From Mucidula mucida (lineage: Eukaryota; Basidiomycota; Agaricomycetes; Agaricales; Physalacriaceae): a stretch of 64,000 bases of DNA. Location: contig JADNYV010000008.1 in NCBI GenBank assembly GCA_015501055.1, positions 372,001-436,000 of the forward strand, in the 5' to 3' direction. The position numbers and the translations under genes were made by a program. Positions 35,285 to 46,920 of the stretch are shown here, in pieces. The notes under the pieces are model-generated. The model searched no databases, was not told where the DNA came from, and saw only the letters and a list, made by a program, of their open reading frames with translations. Positions within the stretch are counted from its first letter, which is position 1. Each line of letters starts with the position of its first letter.

Positions 35285-37043
35285 GTGACACGGAAAGTTT
35301 TCAATATCGTTCATTTCGAGTTCCTCCATGGATTCCAGCCGCTCTCAGGAAGATTTTGTCATTTTGACGAATACGAAGCCGTGTGGAATGACATCCTCAA
35401 GTTGCGATCCTTAGGGCCTTCGTACTCGCCGGTCACCCCCTCTCATGACACCGTCGACGTAGATAAGGATGGTGCCGAAATTCTGCCTATCCAGAACTTG
35501 TCTTTGAAAGTCGACGGTAGCAAGGTTCGCTTGCCTACTATCGTTGCCGTTGTGGGCCACCCGGGAATCGGTGAGTTACCAGCATCCTACTGCCAAATTG
35601 GAAAGAGCCAACGGAATGTTTCGCTAGGCAAGAGCGTCTGGTTGTTATACGTGCTCTCGAGGCTGTTATGTGCTTCGCAGCCCGTCCTGATTCCCGCCAG
35701 CAGCGAATACGATATCTTCTTTTGCGCAAGTGGGGCGTATCAGATTCCCCACGAATTTCTAACAACTGCGATATCCGACTGTCTCGGTCCGGAATGCTGG
35801 GCACTCGCCGATTCCGACGATGTAAACCCCATGGTGCCTATACACTACCGTCGGACCAAGGTTTCCACCATACAAGTTTCTGCGCCGCTGAAGGACCAGG
35901 TGGACTGGCTGGAGAAGCGGCATAATGCGAGGATGTATTTTGTGTCTCCTCCTTCGCTCCAGGAATATCTCGCTGCGTATGTCAGTCTTAGTGTTGGCGG
36001 GGGATACTGCAATGACTCTTTTCTTTCCACAGATGTCACAGTCAGCGTGTATCACCACCCCTCGAGCAATCACTTTGTCGATCGTTCTATGCAGATTTTG
36101 GACCGTCGATTCGACTTGCGCTCCATTGCTGTCGAAGCCTGGAAGCCTACGAACTAAATGCCCGGGAGATAGTTGCTCGCATCAAGTACATGGATTATGA
36201 AAGGTTTTCAGCCATGGTGAGATGCTCTGGATATTGCCTTGAATTCGACCAGATGTCACACAGAGTTCTTGTGACTCGTCCAGGCCAACGTCGTGCGGAC
36301 CATCGTCTCGAGTACGTGTCACCGCTTGTGGAGGGGCTCATCCGTGACCGACTGCAAACGGCGTGGGCGAACAATTGTGGGGACTTCATTTCTATGTGCC
36401 ACCGCTCCACCATAATTCGGTGCTTAGCTGCTCCAGCACTTGAACTTGGCTTTCACTCTAAACTTGCTCAAGGCGGTCGGTGTCGTCTCACTGCTTTGGT
36501 TATCGGAGACTCCTCAGAGCGGTGGGGTCCTGAAAAGGATACTGTTAAATGGGAAGTTCAAGGTGGATACTATGCACATAGTACTCATCTTCTTGCCATC
36601 GGGAGACGTCGTGATCAAGGCGAGGTTTCAGCGACGCTACATCCCTCTGAATCTGCGCCACAGCTCGTTCCTGCTTCGTTGCCGCGAAATTTTTCTCGCT
36701 CGCGAACCCTCCCTTTCCAACATCATTCACAGCGTATTGGCAGCCGACCAACCGAATGGCATTCGATAGTCTGATCTTTGACGCCCCATCCAACACGGTG
36801 TTTTTGTTCCAACTACCACTCTCTGAGTTGCACGGCACGAAAGTTTCTAGTGTTCTTTTTGTTCGACAGCATTTTCCGAATGCCACTATCCACTACATTT
36901 CGGTGTCACACACTGCCTATGCAGATCCGTTGTTGGTGGGGGCTGCGGAATCGCAATGGCTGGCCAGTAAATGGCATATGCGCATGAATTTAAATGCTCC
37001 GGCAGACGTATCAGCGTCGGAGCTGCAAAAGTTGTCACTTTGA
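35285..37043 (+). CDS. P-loop NTPase-like protein of Crinkler/RHS type; start not resolved
   Basis: Member of a large, poorly understood Agaricomycete family resembling Crinkler/retrotransposon-hot-spot NTPases. Seen: LRSLGPSYSPVTPSHDTVDV, PIQNLSLKVDGSKVRLPTIV, then a Walker A motif GHPGIGKSVWLLYVLSRLL formed only when the intron at about 35570-35630 is removed (it splits the Gly before Lys-Ser). Further on: WLEKRHNARMYFVSPPSLQE, YELNAREIVARIKYMDYERF, YVSPLVEGLIRDRLQ and the C-terminal MAFDSLIFDAPSNTVFLFQL. A frame break lies near 36135-36155. The start is unclear; an ATG exon at 35032 (MSAQ) or the open stretch 35180-35275 may belong. Function unknown; the family name is an inference from pattern. 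Confidence 0.6.
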
Positions 37044-37636
37044 TGTATAAAAAGACTATCTCATTCTAGTGTGTTGTATTTTCTACTCGTCCTGTGGTTC
37101 ACAGCCCTTTATAAAATAGTAAATCAAGTCAGCCTGCTTCGCATTTTCCGTTAACCGTTTCGGCCAGACATGATAAACGACGACAAAGGTCTCTATGACG
37201 GCGTGAGTTCTGTCGACGCTGGAGAAGTTGGCAAGAAGTTGACTTGCCAAGTAGCCCTTCCATTAGGAAACACGGAGTGCAATTTTGGTACGCGAGCCGC
37301 GAGCGAGTTTATGACATTGACCACCACGCCCCCTCGGATATCAAGTACTTGATGAAGGGAGTCGAGTCCAGTTCAGGGTCCGTGTTGAACGTTGAACTCG
37401 AACCGCGGCAGCAAATAAACGTGTATACCTCAATAAATCACAACCCCATGGCTCTATATGTAGGTCATCAAAAGAATTCATTGTGAGGATGCTCTAGAAA
37501 TACACAAAATATCAAAACGAAATAAAGTTACAACGCCAAAGCCAAATAATGAAAAAAAAGGTATGCAGGGGGGGCAAAGCAGGTGTGAATGAATGCAAAA
37601 GAAGAAAACGTTGTGGTATCTAGAATACGGGTGAGG
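37044..37636. other. Region with short unassigned ORFs
   Basis: About 590 bp between the convergent NTPase-like and F-box/LRR genes. Overlapping frames at 37170-37352 and 37244-37486 (ending in PRQQINVYTSINHNPMALYV) might be exons of a small gene or a degraded fragment. I do not recognise them. AT-rich 37490-37560 fits a 3' end. Confidence 0.3.
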
Positions 37637-39438
37637 CTAGGGTGCCATGGGCTCGCCCCAAACGCCTTTCGCCGGCTCGCATTTGACCTCCGCTACATAC
37701 ATGCGCAACCACTGGACCATCTCCTTGCTCATCTGATGGCAGCGCGTTACGTCTATCGAGCGGAGCCGCTGGGGCGCCATCGTCTGTGGCATCTGCGCGC
37801 GATTCCGAGTCGTCGAGCGCGCCGCGGCGGATGACGCTGAAGTAAAGGTCAGAGGCGACGAGCGGAACGCCTGCGCGTCGTGGTAGCGCGGGTACGACTT
37901 GGACGGCAGGCGGGACTCGACAAAGGTGCGGAGCGAGTCCCAGTCGATGGACGTGCATCCGTCGAGAGTGAGGGAATCCAATTTTGGGCACACCCAGGGC
38001 TGCGCGGAAGAGAGACCCTGCAAAGGACGCGTGTTTGGTTGGTTAAAACATACGGATTAGGGCACGCGACTGACCTTGAGGAAACCCGAGGAAGCGTCCT
38101 CGATGTCGACTAAATCCAATTGAACAAGAGAGGGCAGCCGGCGGAGGAGGTCGACGAATTTGATCTCGCTGTAGAGACAGGACTCGATGCGTAGGACGCG
38201 TAGAGGGAGGCGAGTAAGAGCTTGGTCGTACAGTAACTGTAGAATGGGCGTGACATTTTGAAGATACGACATGTCCAAGGATTGCAGGTTCGGGAAGGTG
38301 ATATGGCTCATGATCTCTCGGGCCAACGCGATCCCTGCATAATAGAAGGTGATCTTCTTCAAACGAGGCAGACTGACCCGCCCTATTTGCTGCGGTACAA
38401 ACTGATCTGGCGGCGGCGCGTGGAAGCACGGGTCAGAGTCCACGTCGGATAGGTTACGAAGGGCCAATTCCTCCAACTCAGGACATGAACGCAGGATGGC
38501 CAAGAGAACGGGCGCCGTTGGTGTAAAGCCGTTGAAATATCCTTCCAATTTGAGAACGTTCAGCCGCGATACGAGTCTGTGGTCCCAGCCGAAATTGAAA
38601 GATGTCAGAGAACAGGAACGTAAACGCGGTGTGTGGCCGTTGAAGAGGGGGAGAGGTGGGTTTGAGTATCGGTCATCCTGCATGGAGCGGTATATTCGGA
38701 TGCAAAGTGTCTCGAGGAGCGGCGCGTCCTCCTGGCAGCGCAAGAGGGCAGCATGCGCTTGAGGCCGATTTGGGACACTCAGACTAAAAGACCGAGTTCG
38801 CCAGAGAGCGGGCCGGATCAGATCCATAGCGTGCACGACCTGTTCCGTGACGTTGCTAACGTACTCTGTACGCGTCCCAAAGTTGACGGTAATGTCAAGC
38901 GGGCACGCCTTGGAGCGCGTGAGCCTGCGCCGAGCCTTCTCGAGGGAATCATGGGGCCCGACTGTGATTTTCGCCCACAACACCGGCGTGTCGAGAACAA
39001 CGTCCTGCCAGTACCGACTGCGGGACGGAAGCGTGTACAAAGTCAATTGCGGGAATATCAGAAGTGCATCAGAAACACGTACCAGACGAGCATGAGTGTC
39101 GGAACCATGACGGGATTGTCATCGGCCGCATCTAGGACGCCAATGACGAATATCGAAGAGAGCAGCTCGCTGGGAATGCGGTGAACGGGGGATTGGAGCC
39201 GGACTGCACGCTCCAGGTGGGACTCGAGTTTGTGCCGCTCGTTCATGAGCGAAGCCATCTTGGAGTCGAGTGAGTCGATGGCCTCGCGTAGGTCCGGGAT
39301 GGACGCCTGCACCGGCGTGCTTCGGGGGTGTGGCGACGCGACATGTGGCGTATACGTTGAATGGGAGACAGGGGGTCGATTGCGGTGAGTAGCATGCGCA
39401 AACGCGGACGGATGGACGCGGCGCGGATACGTCGACAT
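37637..39438 (-). CDS. F-box protein with leucine-rich-repeat-like region
   Basis: Probable substrate adaptor of an SCF ubiquitin ligase. The Met at 39438 gives MSTYPRRVHPSAFAHATHRN, a predicted helix (LREAIDSLDSKMASLMNERH) and an F-box of the common Agaricomycete form (SPVHRIPSELLSSIFVIGVL). A second exon of about 325 codons (39046-38075) carries WQDVVLDTPVLWAKITVG and repeated Leu-spaced motifs (LNVLKLEGYFNGF, CPELEELALRNLSDV, FPNLQSLDMSYLQNV, LRVLRIESCLYSEI, LPSLVQLDLVDIEDA). The last exon has WVCPKLDSLTLDGCTSIDW and ends at 37637. Frames are clean. Target unknown; such genes are highly expanded in these fungi. Confidence 0.82.
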
Positions 39439-40020
39439 TCAAAAGCCACAGCCAAGCAGAAAAGCACACACGAAAGGCAGACCAGACCGGACCACCGCGG
39501 CGGGTGTGGCGGCACGCAGGGGAGAGGGAGCTGGGGGAGGGGAGGGAGGCCAGGCGAGGAGGTTATAAAGGATTTTGGGCGATGGATTACGATTGGAAAA
39601 GATAAAATTGGACCCCATTGGTAGATTCGCTGCCCTAGTACGGGGGGCATGGCTGGTTGCAATTCCGTTTCTGCACGAGGCAAGGAGCATGCCGGTGGTC
39701 TCATCTATACTGCCGCTGTCGCATCGCAAAGGGGACCAGGAAAGCATGATGGCTGACCTGCATCGTGGGGCCGTGGAACAGCGCTGGAATGAACATCTCT
39801 GACACGAGTTGACACGAGGGCAGCAACGAGGCGCCAGGACCAGGCTCACTCAATAATCACACAATCAGATACAATGTCCATGTTTGTTTTTCAGCTTAAA
39901 CAGTGCATTTCCGTATGTTCGGGCCTGCACATCCTTATTCTAATGCCCCGACCCCCGGATAAGCGTCGACTGCTAGTCGTGTCTACTTTTGGCGACAATG
40001 TACACAACAAACACGTATGA
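39439..40020. other. Intergenic region upstream of the F-box/LRR gene
   Basis: About 580 bp. The part next to the F-box start (39480-39560) is G-rich on the + strand (C-rich on the gene's own strand), as in many fungal promoters. No gene is supported; the frames at 39361-39849 look like by-products of base composition. Confidence 0.4.
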
Positions 40021-41200
40021 TCAACTTGAATTCTGAGCAACAACGTGCGTTTTGCGTACAGACCGGTAATAGAAAAACTGGGCCAGAACCTGCATGAAGA
40101 AACCCCGTCAGCGATGGGAACGTTCAGTCGATACGTTACTCACGATGACATCCAGGAATACAGTCAATGCGCTTCCTGAGTTGGGGTAATCAGTCGGTAT
40201 TTTTTCCTGCACTCGCCGATTCCTCGGGCATGACTTACCTGCCAGCCAACTCGCGTTCGTCACCAGGTAATCTTTCTCCATGCTTTTCGCGCATATGGAC
40301 CAGGCGTAGGTAGTATTGCCAAAAATGGCAAAGAAAAAAAGCGCGGGTGAAAGCCCTTCACATCGTGTCGTGAAATTTTTTACTACAGCGTACGTGAGTT
40401 GAGACGAAATGAAAAGCACGATGAAACGACGTACCAATCTGTGGCACCCGTGCACCGAGCTATATACGGAGATTAGAAAGAGAGTTCCAGAAGAGGCGTC
40501 AGAACGGACGAACGTATAATACCGCGCTAGACCAACCGAGAATCTGCACTGTCCATTTGATCCTGGTAGGCAATTCAGGGCGTTCTTGGTCTTCTTCTAC
40601 ACCATCTGCACCACTTATCCACCAAGCTACCACGCCGGTTACGAAAATGAAAACAACAGCTGCCGTGTAGCGAAGAGCAAGGACTCTCACGGGAGTCTCT
40701 TGGGGTCGGAGTTGCCCGGACAGCAGAGGTGTTTGCTCCGAGACGTCCAGTTAACTGGCAGGGTTCGTAGTTTCTTGGAACGGTAGTAGTAAACCTGGAC
40801 CAAAAGAGTGATATCGCATAGGGAATACTTGTATCTTTTTTACATAGCTTTTCATGGACAGAATAGATGGATTACGCACGTATATAGCAAGGATAATGAC
40901 AGTAGGCAATAAGCCGGCTAAAGCTGCACCAAAGAAATTACACAGGTCTCCGAGTAGCCACACAACTACGAACAGAACGCTAAGTCCTTCTCCAGATTGC
41001 AAAGAGTAGTTTTCGTAGATCTGGGGTGAGTATACCACGATCCTGTAGGGAGATTGGAATGAGGTACATATGCTTAAGATTTAGCCCACCAGCAGGCAAT
41101 CGAAGACCAGCCGAGCTAATCAGCAGATGAGCGAAGAATATGTTGATTGAGATAAGAAACGCACGATGCTGCTGAGTGCTTCACCAGTAGTACTAGACAT
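40021..41200 (-). CDS. PQ-loop repeat membrane protein (vacuolar/lysosomal amino-acid transporter type)
   Basis: Seven-helix PQ-loop protein, like yeast Ypq1-3 or human PQLC2, which export cationic amino acids from the vacuole. The Met at 41200 gives MSSTTGEALSSIV. The first PQ-loop has SPQIYENYSLQSGEGLSVLF, followed by VVWLLGDLCNFFGAALAGLL and TVIILAIYY. The second half has ALRYTAAVVFIFVTGVVAWW, WTVQILGWSSAVLYLGA and the second PQ motif RVPQIVKNFTTRCEGLSPA, then FFFAIFGNTTYAWSI and ALTVFLDVIVLAQFFYYRS. TGA at 40023-40021. Both PQ dipeptides are preserved. Start codon is 76 bp from the divergent prohibitin-2 gene. Substrate assignment is by family. Confidence 0.87.
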
Positions 41201-41276
41201 GGACGGAGGAAAAAGAGTGACAAATCACAAAGTCACGACATGCCGAGCGAGGTCATCCTTCTTAGTACCTACCGCC

Positions 41277-42576
41277 ATGAACGAAGAGGCCCTCCGTCGT
41301 TTCGCGAATCATATAAAAAAGACGGCGTCGGGCGGTCCCGGTGGCGCTCCACGTCCGCCTGCTGGGCTGTTTGCTGGAGGCGGGCTGCTTCTCGCTCTCA
41401 TTGGCGGCGGCTTTGCGCTGGCTTCCAGTTTGGTAACTGGTACGCGTCTACTTTTACATCGGCATCTCGTTTTGACTTGGTTGCAGTCGATGGTGGTCAC
41501 CGTGCAGTCAAGTATTCGAGGTCTGTTTGTGCTGTAAGCTTGTGGGATAATCTCTTATGACTTTACTCAGACTGCATGGCGTCGTCGAACAAGTATATCC
41601 CGAAGGAACTCATATATTTGTGCGTGGCCCATCCTTTTCGCTGAAGCCTTGTTGACGTCCTCGTAGGTCCCTTGGCTCGAGCGGCCGATCGTCTACGACA
41701 TTCGCGCAAAGCCCCGGAGCATTCCCAGTCTGACGGGCACAAAAGGTCCTTTACGCCTGCTAGTGTCTTTCCCGTCCTATACACCCTAGACTTGCAGATG
41801 GTCAACATAACTTGTCGTGTTCTGTCGCGTCCTTCAATACCGCAACTGCCGCTCATCTATAAAGAACTCGGGACAGACTATGACGAACGTGTCTTACCCT
41901 CCATTGTCAACGAAGTCTTGAAGAGCGTAGTTGCCCAGTTCAATGCTAGTCAATTGATCACCCAGCGTGAAAATGTGCGTATTGCCGTTGCGCGACTGGC
42001 ATTGCTGACGCTATATTTAGGTTTCGCGTCTTATTCGAGACCAGTTGACAAAACGCGCTTCCAAATTCAACCTCGTTCTTGATGATGTTTCCATCACTCA
42101 TGTCACCTTCTCCCTGAATTCACCCATGCAGTAGAAGCAAGCAGGTCGGTATTGCGCCTCGTCATTTCATCATATTGATGTATCCGAAAAGGTTGCTCAA
42201 CAAACCGCGTTACGGGCTGCCTTCCTCGTAGACCAGGCTGTTCAAGAAAAAGAGGCAAGTGCCTCCCACTTGCGCCTCTACACCGTGCTAACAGGTTTTG
42301 CTAGTCAATCATCGTTCGCGCACAAGGAGAGGCTCAAAGTGCCGAGCTCATTGGTCATGCTATGCGCGCCAACAAGGGTTTTCTTGAACTGCGACGTTTG
42401 GATGCTGCACGGAGCATTGCTGAGATCTTGGCGACCTCTGGTAATCGCGTAATGTTGGATTCTCAAAGTCTTCTTCTCAATGGTAGTCCTGTAGTCGACT
42501 CTTGTTGTTTTGTCTAACTTTTTCAGTCACTGGCGATGCCAATGAAATGCTAGCACCGGCGTCGAGTAGGAAGTAA
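41277..42576 (+). CDS. PHB2: Prohibitin-2
   Basis: Subunit of the ring-shaped prohibitin complex of the mitochondrial inner membrane, which stabilises membrane proteins and modulates the m-AAA protease. The Met at 41277 (context CCGCCATGA) gives [20 protein letters not shown], a Gly-rich stretch and one membrane segment ([17 protein letters not shown]). Then [117 protein letters not shown], and the coiled coil [23 protein letters not shown] at 42574-42576. Several short introns, all in frame. Full-length. Confidence 0.95.
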
Positions 42577-42674
42577 ACTACAGTATAATATCCCAAATAA
42601 ACTCTGTTCGCAAGAGACATGTCAAGTGCCCATCATGTGATTGGGAAGTTGACCAGAAACCATCACCGTCTACT

Positions 42675-45600
42675 ATGCCGCCCAAGGAAAGCAACGCCTC
42701 CCGATACAGAAACCGGCGCCGCTCAGATACGTCCAGTACTACCAACAACCGCTCGACAAGAGCACGCGACTTGGGCGAAGACAGTGATGATGATACCACC
42801 AAGAGGAAAAAGGTGAGATGGGAGAGCAACGAGAGTACTGTCGAACAGGAGAGCACAATAACACCGGAGCAAACCGAAGAGACTGAGGAGACGCTGGATG
42901 AGTCGGATTCGTCGGTACCGGACAAGGTTTGTTGCCCTCTACACAACGTGGCGTCATTTCATCTTTTCCACAGACTTGCCTCGCTGCCTGGTGTCAAAAG
43001 TACGCATATATGCGTTTTTATAAACGTCCATCTCATTTCTGGACAGCGGGCGCGTCGGCGTCGCGTACTACGATCCCGTCAAATGCATGATGTACGTTCT
43101 CGAGGATACCGCCGACTCGCGGCATTATGACCTCGCAAAAATGGGTTGGATCTGCTCTATTCTTGCCGAACATAGCTCACACTCCCCAGTCCTCGAACAA
43201 GCCAAGCCAGACGTCGTACTCACCAGTTCCAAATCCGACGATGGCTTCATAAACACGCTACGAGAACATAGTACGTCTTATGATCCATCAGTGGCATGAC
43301 TCAAGCTCCTTCAGCCGACGCGTCGGGCAGCATGTTCCAAATCAGACCTTATAAAGACTTCGTTCCCGGCAAAGGACGCGACCGGCTTATGTCCCTCCAG
43401 CTCTTGTCGGATCTTCCTCCTGCAGATACGGGCGACCCGTCATCCGAACGCGGCTCGTCGCCATCAAACTCACACTCCAGGAACGCGTACGAATTCATGT
43501 CGCGTCGTCGACAACGTGGTGCTGGAGACCCCACGGCAAAACGCTGGAATGCTGCCATCCGACTGTCCAACTTTGCTTCTATCGATGCGGCTCCTCTTTG
43601 TGTACGTTCTTCTGATAAACATGGGACGCATATAGCCTGACTTGTACGCAGCTTTCTTCGATCGGTGCATTGTTAGATCTCCTTGTTCGAGAACGTGCCG
43701 TGAACGATCTCGACGACGACGGAACTCGTGCCCTCGATATTCGTGGCATTGAGATCCTTGCCTTGTACGTTGCGCTTCTTCGTGCTCTTCACACTCCGAC
43801 CTCGCTGCACAGAAATGAGGTCATGCAGATCAACGCGGATGCTTTGTTGTGCGTTCCCGGAATATCATATCCTTTGGGACCTGAATTGCTTTCATCAGCT
43901 CCTTGCAAATCTTTGAAAATGAAAACCACGCTTGTGCTCAATCAGACAAAACAAAGGAAGGCCTTTCGCTTTGTGGTAATGGGTCTTCGTTTGACTCTGT
44001 TGCCCTTTATGTTGACGCGGTGCCTTAGGTATCCTCGACACAACGAAGACAACCCTTGGCAAAGCGCTCCTCCGCACGTGGCTTCTAAGACCATCTTTAT
44101 CGCTGGATGTCATCAACTCGCGGCATAATGCGGTGGCGTGTTTCATAAGACCGGAAAACCTGACCTCAACGAGTTCGTTACATGGACATCTCAAAGGAAT
44201 AAAGAACGTTCCGCGAATACTAGGCGTTCTGAGAGATGGAAGGGGAAAGATCTCTGAGTGGCAAGGCCTCGTAAAGGTTTGTCACTCTGTGGCGCAGCTC
44301 TTGTATTTGTCATTCACGAGGCTCCTCCCTTGAAAAGTTTACGTTTCATTGTGCCATGTTGAAAGATGCGTTGATGGAGTTGAATCACGCCGGAGATGTA
44401 GACATTGTGCGGCAGGTAAGCGACGCTATCCTTCTCGTAATGACGCGGCGTTGAGTTCGAAAACTTACAGCTGTTCGATGTCCTCGACATTGCGACTCTT
44501 CGGGATGTAGGTAATAGAATCAACGAAACAGTCGGTCTGCATTGAAACCCGCCGGGCTTACGCTTACGGAGTTGTGTATTCAGATCGACTGGGAAGAGTC
44601 TGCACAGGCGGGACGAGTCTGTGTCCGAGCGCACATCGACGAAGAATTGGATAATCGAAAGATGGTGTATTACGGAATTGATTCTGTTCTCGTGCGCCGA
44701 ACTCCTTCGACTACTGAATGGCTGCTGGGCGCTCATGTTCCATGTAGTCAAAAGTTGCTCAGCAGATGAGCCAGCATGTTCCAGCTGACTATGCTCCGTC
44801 GTTCAACATTGTATACTTCCCACAGTTAGGTTGGTTTATCGTGTCGTGGCCCTCTCCGGATCTACTAACCTTGCGTTGTCGTACAGGCTTTCTCATCTGT
44901 ATACCGATGTTAAAGGAATGGCAGGAGACCGGTATAGCCGTTATCGATGGGTGGACCTTTCAGGCAAGTCTCAATTCTCGCGCCACTGTCATCATTGCCA
45001 CTGACGATTTGGAGATATAGTTTTCATCTGAGTGCGAATTCCTGGGCACACATTCATGATACTTATCTAACTATGGGCCAGATCACACGTGTACTTCAAA
45101 TCTCAAGAAATGCATGGTGAGCTTAAAGGACGTGTCGCTCTTTTAGTATGATCATTAACCATCACAATCTAGACATGGACGTGCACATTGGAGACTTGCA
45201 TTCCTTGATCGTGGATAGGGAAATCGAGATCGTTCAAGCCTTGCTTGAAGAAATTCTCGTCCATTACGACCTTATGGCGGAAGCATGTGATGTCTTCGCT
45301 GAACTTGACTGCCTTCTTGCCTTTGCAGATGCTGTGAGGATGTACGATTATCACCGACCGAATATGGTGGAGGAGAATATCACCTATATAAAGCAGGGGA
45401 GGTCAGATTTACTCTTGGGTCGTCCGGCAGCATCGATATTGATGTCTAGGGCAGACATCCTCTACAGGAACAGGTGGTGGACACTTTTGTTCCTAATGAT
45501 GCACGGGTAGTTGGAGGATCGTGTCATCCCTCTGATTTTGCCTCAAGTGACGATAGTATGGATGCAACTAGCGATTGGAATAGTATCGTGTTGTGCACTG

Positions 45601-46859
45601 GGGCTAATGCATGTGGAAAGGTCAGTGTCTGATGTGCGGCCATTTAGTTCCACAGCTGAAGCAATCACTAGAGCGTGTACTTGAAACAGGTTGGACCTTT
45701 TACATTCAGCAGTACGCCTCTCAACTAGTTTAGATCGCCATGATTCATTTCATGGCACAGGCTAGTGAATTCCATTTCAAAAGTTCTCGGCTTACAGTTT
45801 CCTTCTTAGATTGGCTGGTGACTCCAACTCACCTGAGGTACTAACGCGTTCTTGCGCTAACCTTTTTCACTAGTTTTGTACCTGCCGAATACGCCACTCT
45901 CGGCGTTGTGGATAAAAGTGGAGACATTCGCTCAAAGTTCCTCGAGTGGCTGATATATTTGACAGTATTCACACGCATTTCGACGAGAGAATCTGTTTCT
46001 AAGGTACATAAGGCTTGCTACTTTTCAGTTCTATACTTCTTCTGTCTCTAGGTGCAATCTGCGTTCATGATCGACCTCAACCAAGTCTCTCTTGCTCTAA
46101 GGAATGCTACTGCTCGTTCTCTGATCTTGCTCGACGAATTCGGCAAAGGGACCCTTTCGACTGGTCAGGACGCTTCTTCTGTTCGTGATGGGCCTGGATA
46201 GCTCATTGGAAAACCCAAGATGGCGCTGGACTGCTCTGTGGCGTACTCAAGCATCTTCTGGACCGTGGACCAAACTGCCCTAAGGTTGTTGCTGCAACAC
46301 ACTTTCACGACGTCTTTCGAGAAGAGCTTCTGGATCCCGAGTCAACTCCGATCACCTTCCTGCATATGCAAGTTATGTTCACCTCAAGCACTGGAGCGAT
46401 CTCCAGTGGAAGTACACCTACCCAATTGACCAGGCAACCCAATCCGACGGAGAAAATCACGTACCTCTATAGGTGGGCGTTGATTGCAACCACAACTGCT
46501 CGACTGATGATGTACAGAGTGGCGGAAGGATTGTCTCTAGTCTCACACGCTGCAAAGTGTGCCGAGATCTTCGGAGTGCCAAGTCGAGTAGTGCAGAGAG
46601 CACAGTTTGTTAGGTACAGGCACATTCATCCGTCCTCGCTCTTTTAACCAGGCTGTACAGCGAAGTGATCGCAAACCATGAGCTCGGAACGCTATTGGAC
46701 GAGGAAATGACCGATGAAGAAAGGCACGACCTGGAAGATGCTGAGGCTGTTTGTCGAAGGTTTCTCGCGTGGAATCTTGAAAACGAAGATGGAAATGTCA
46801 AGAAACGACTCGCGCAGGTTCTAGGTCGCCCTATGGATGACGAGGATATCGAGGATTAG
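42675..46859 (+). CDS. MSH5: Meiotic MutS homologue MSH5
   Basis: Forms a clamp with MSH4 that stabilises crossover intermediates in meiosis; not a mismatch repair enzyme. The head is basic and acidic low complexity ([20 protein letters not shown]). Then [51 protein letters not shown], a lever/core section ([36 protein letters not shown]), and an ATPase: Walker A TGANACGK spliced to SVYLKQ (45597 onward), [40 protein letters not shown], Walker [21 protein letters not shown], and AATHFHDVF. It ends [20 protein letters not shown] and an acidic tail. Walker A has Ala where most MSH proteins have Pro, still within GxxxxGKS. About 20 introns, with frame restored at those checked. Confidence 0.93.
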
Positions 46860-46920
46860 TGCGGCTTTAGGCTATGAAAGTCTAAGGTCTAGTCTACTGA
46901 TAACGACTCGCTCTATCTAT

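Noticed and set aside
39361..39849. Overlapping frames near the F-box/LRR start
   Set aside because: Arg/Pro-rich by-products of G/C-rich sequence; no conserved motif on either strand.
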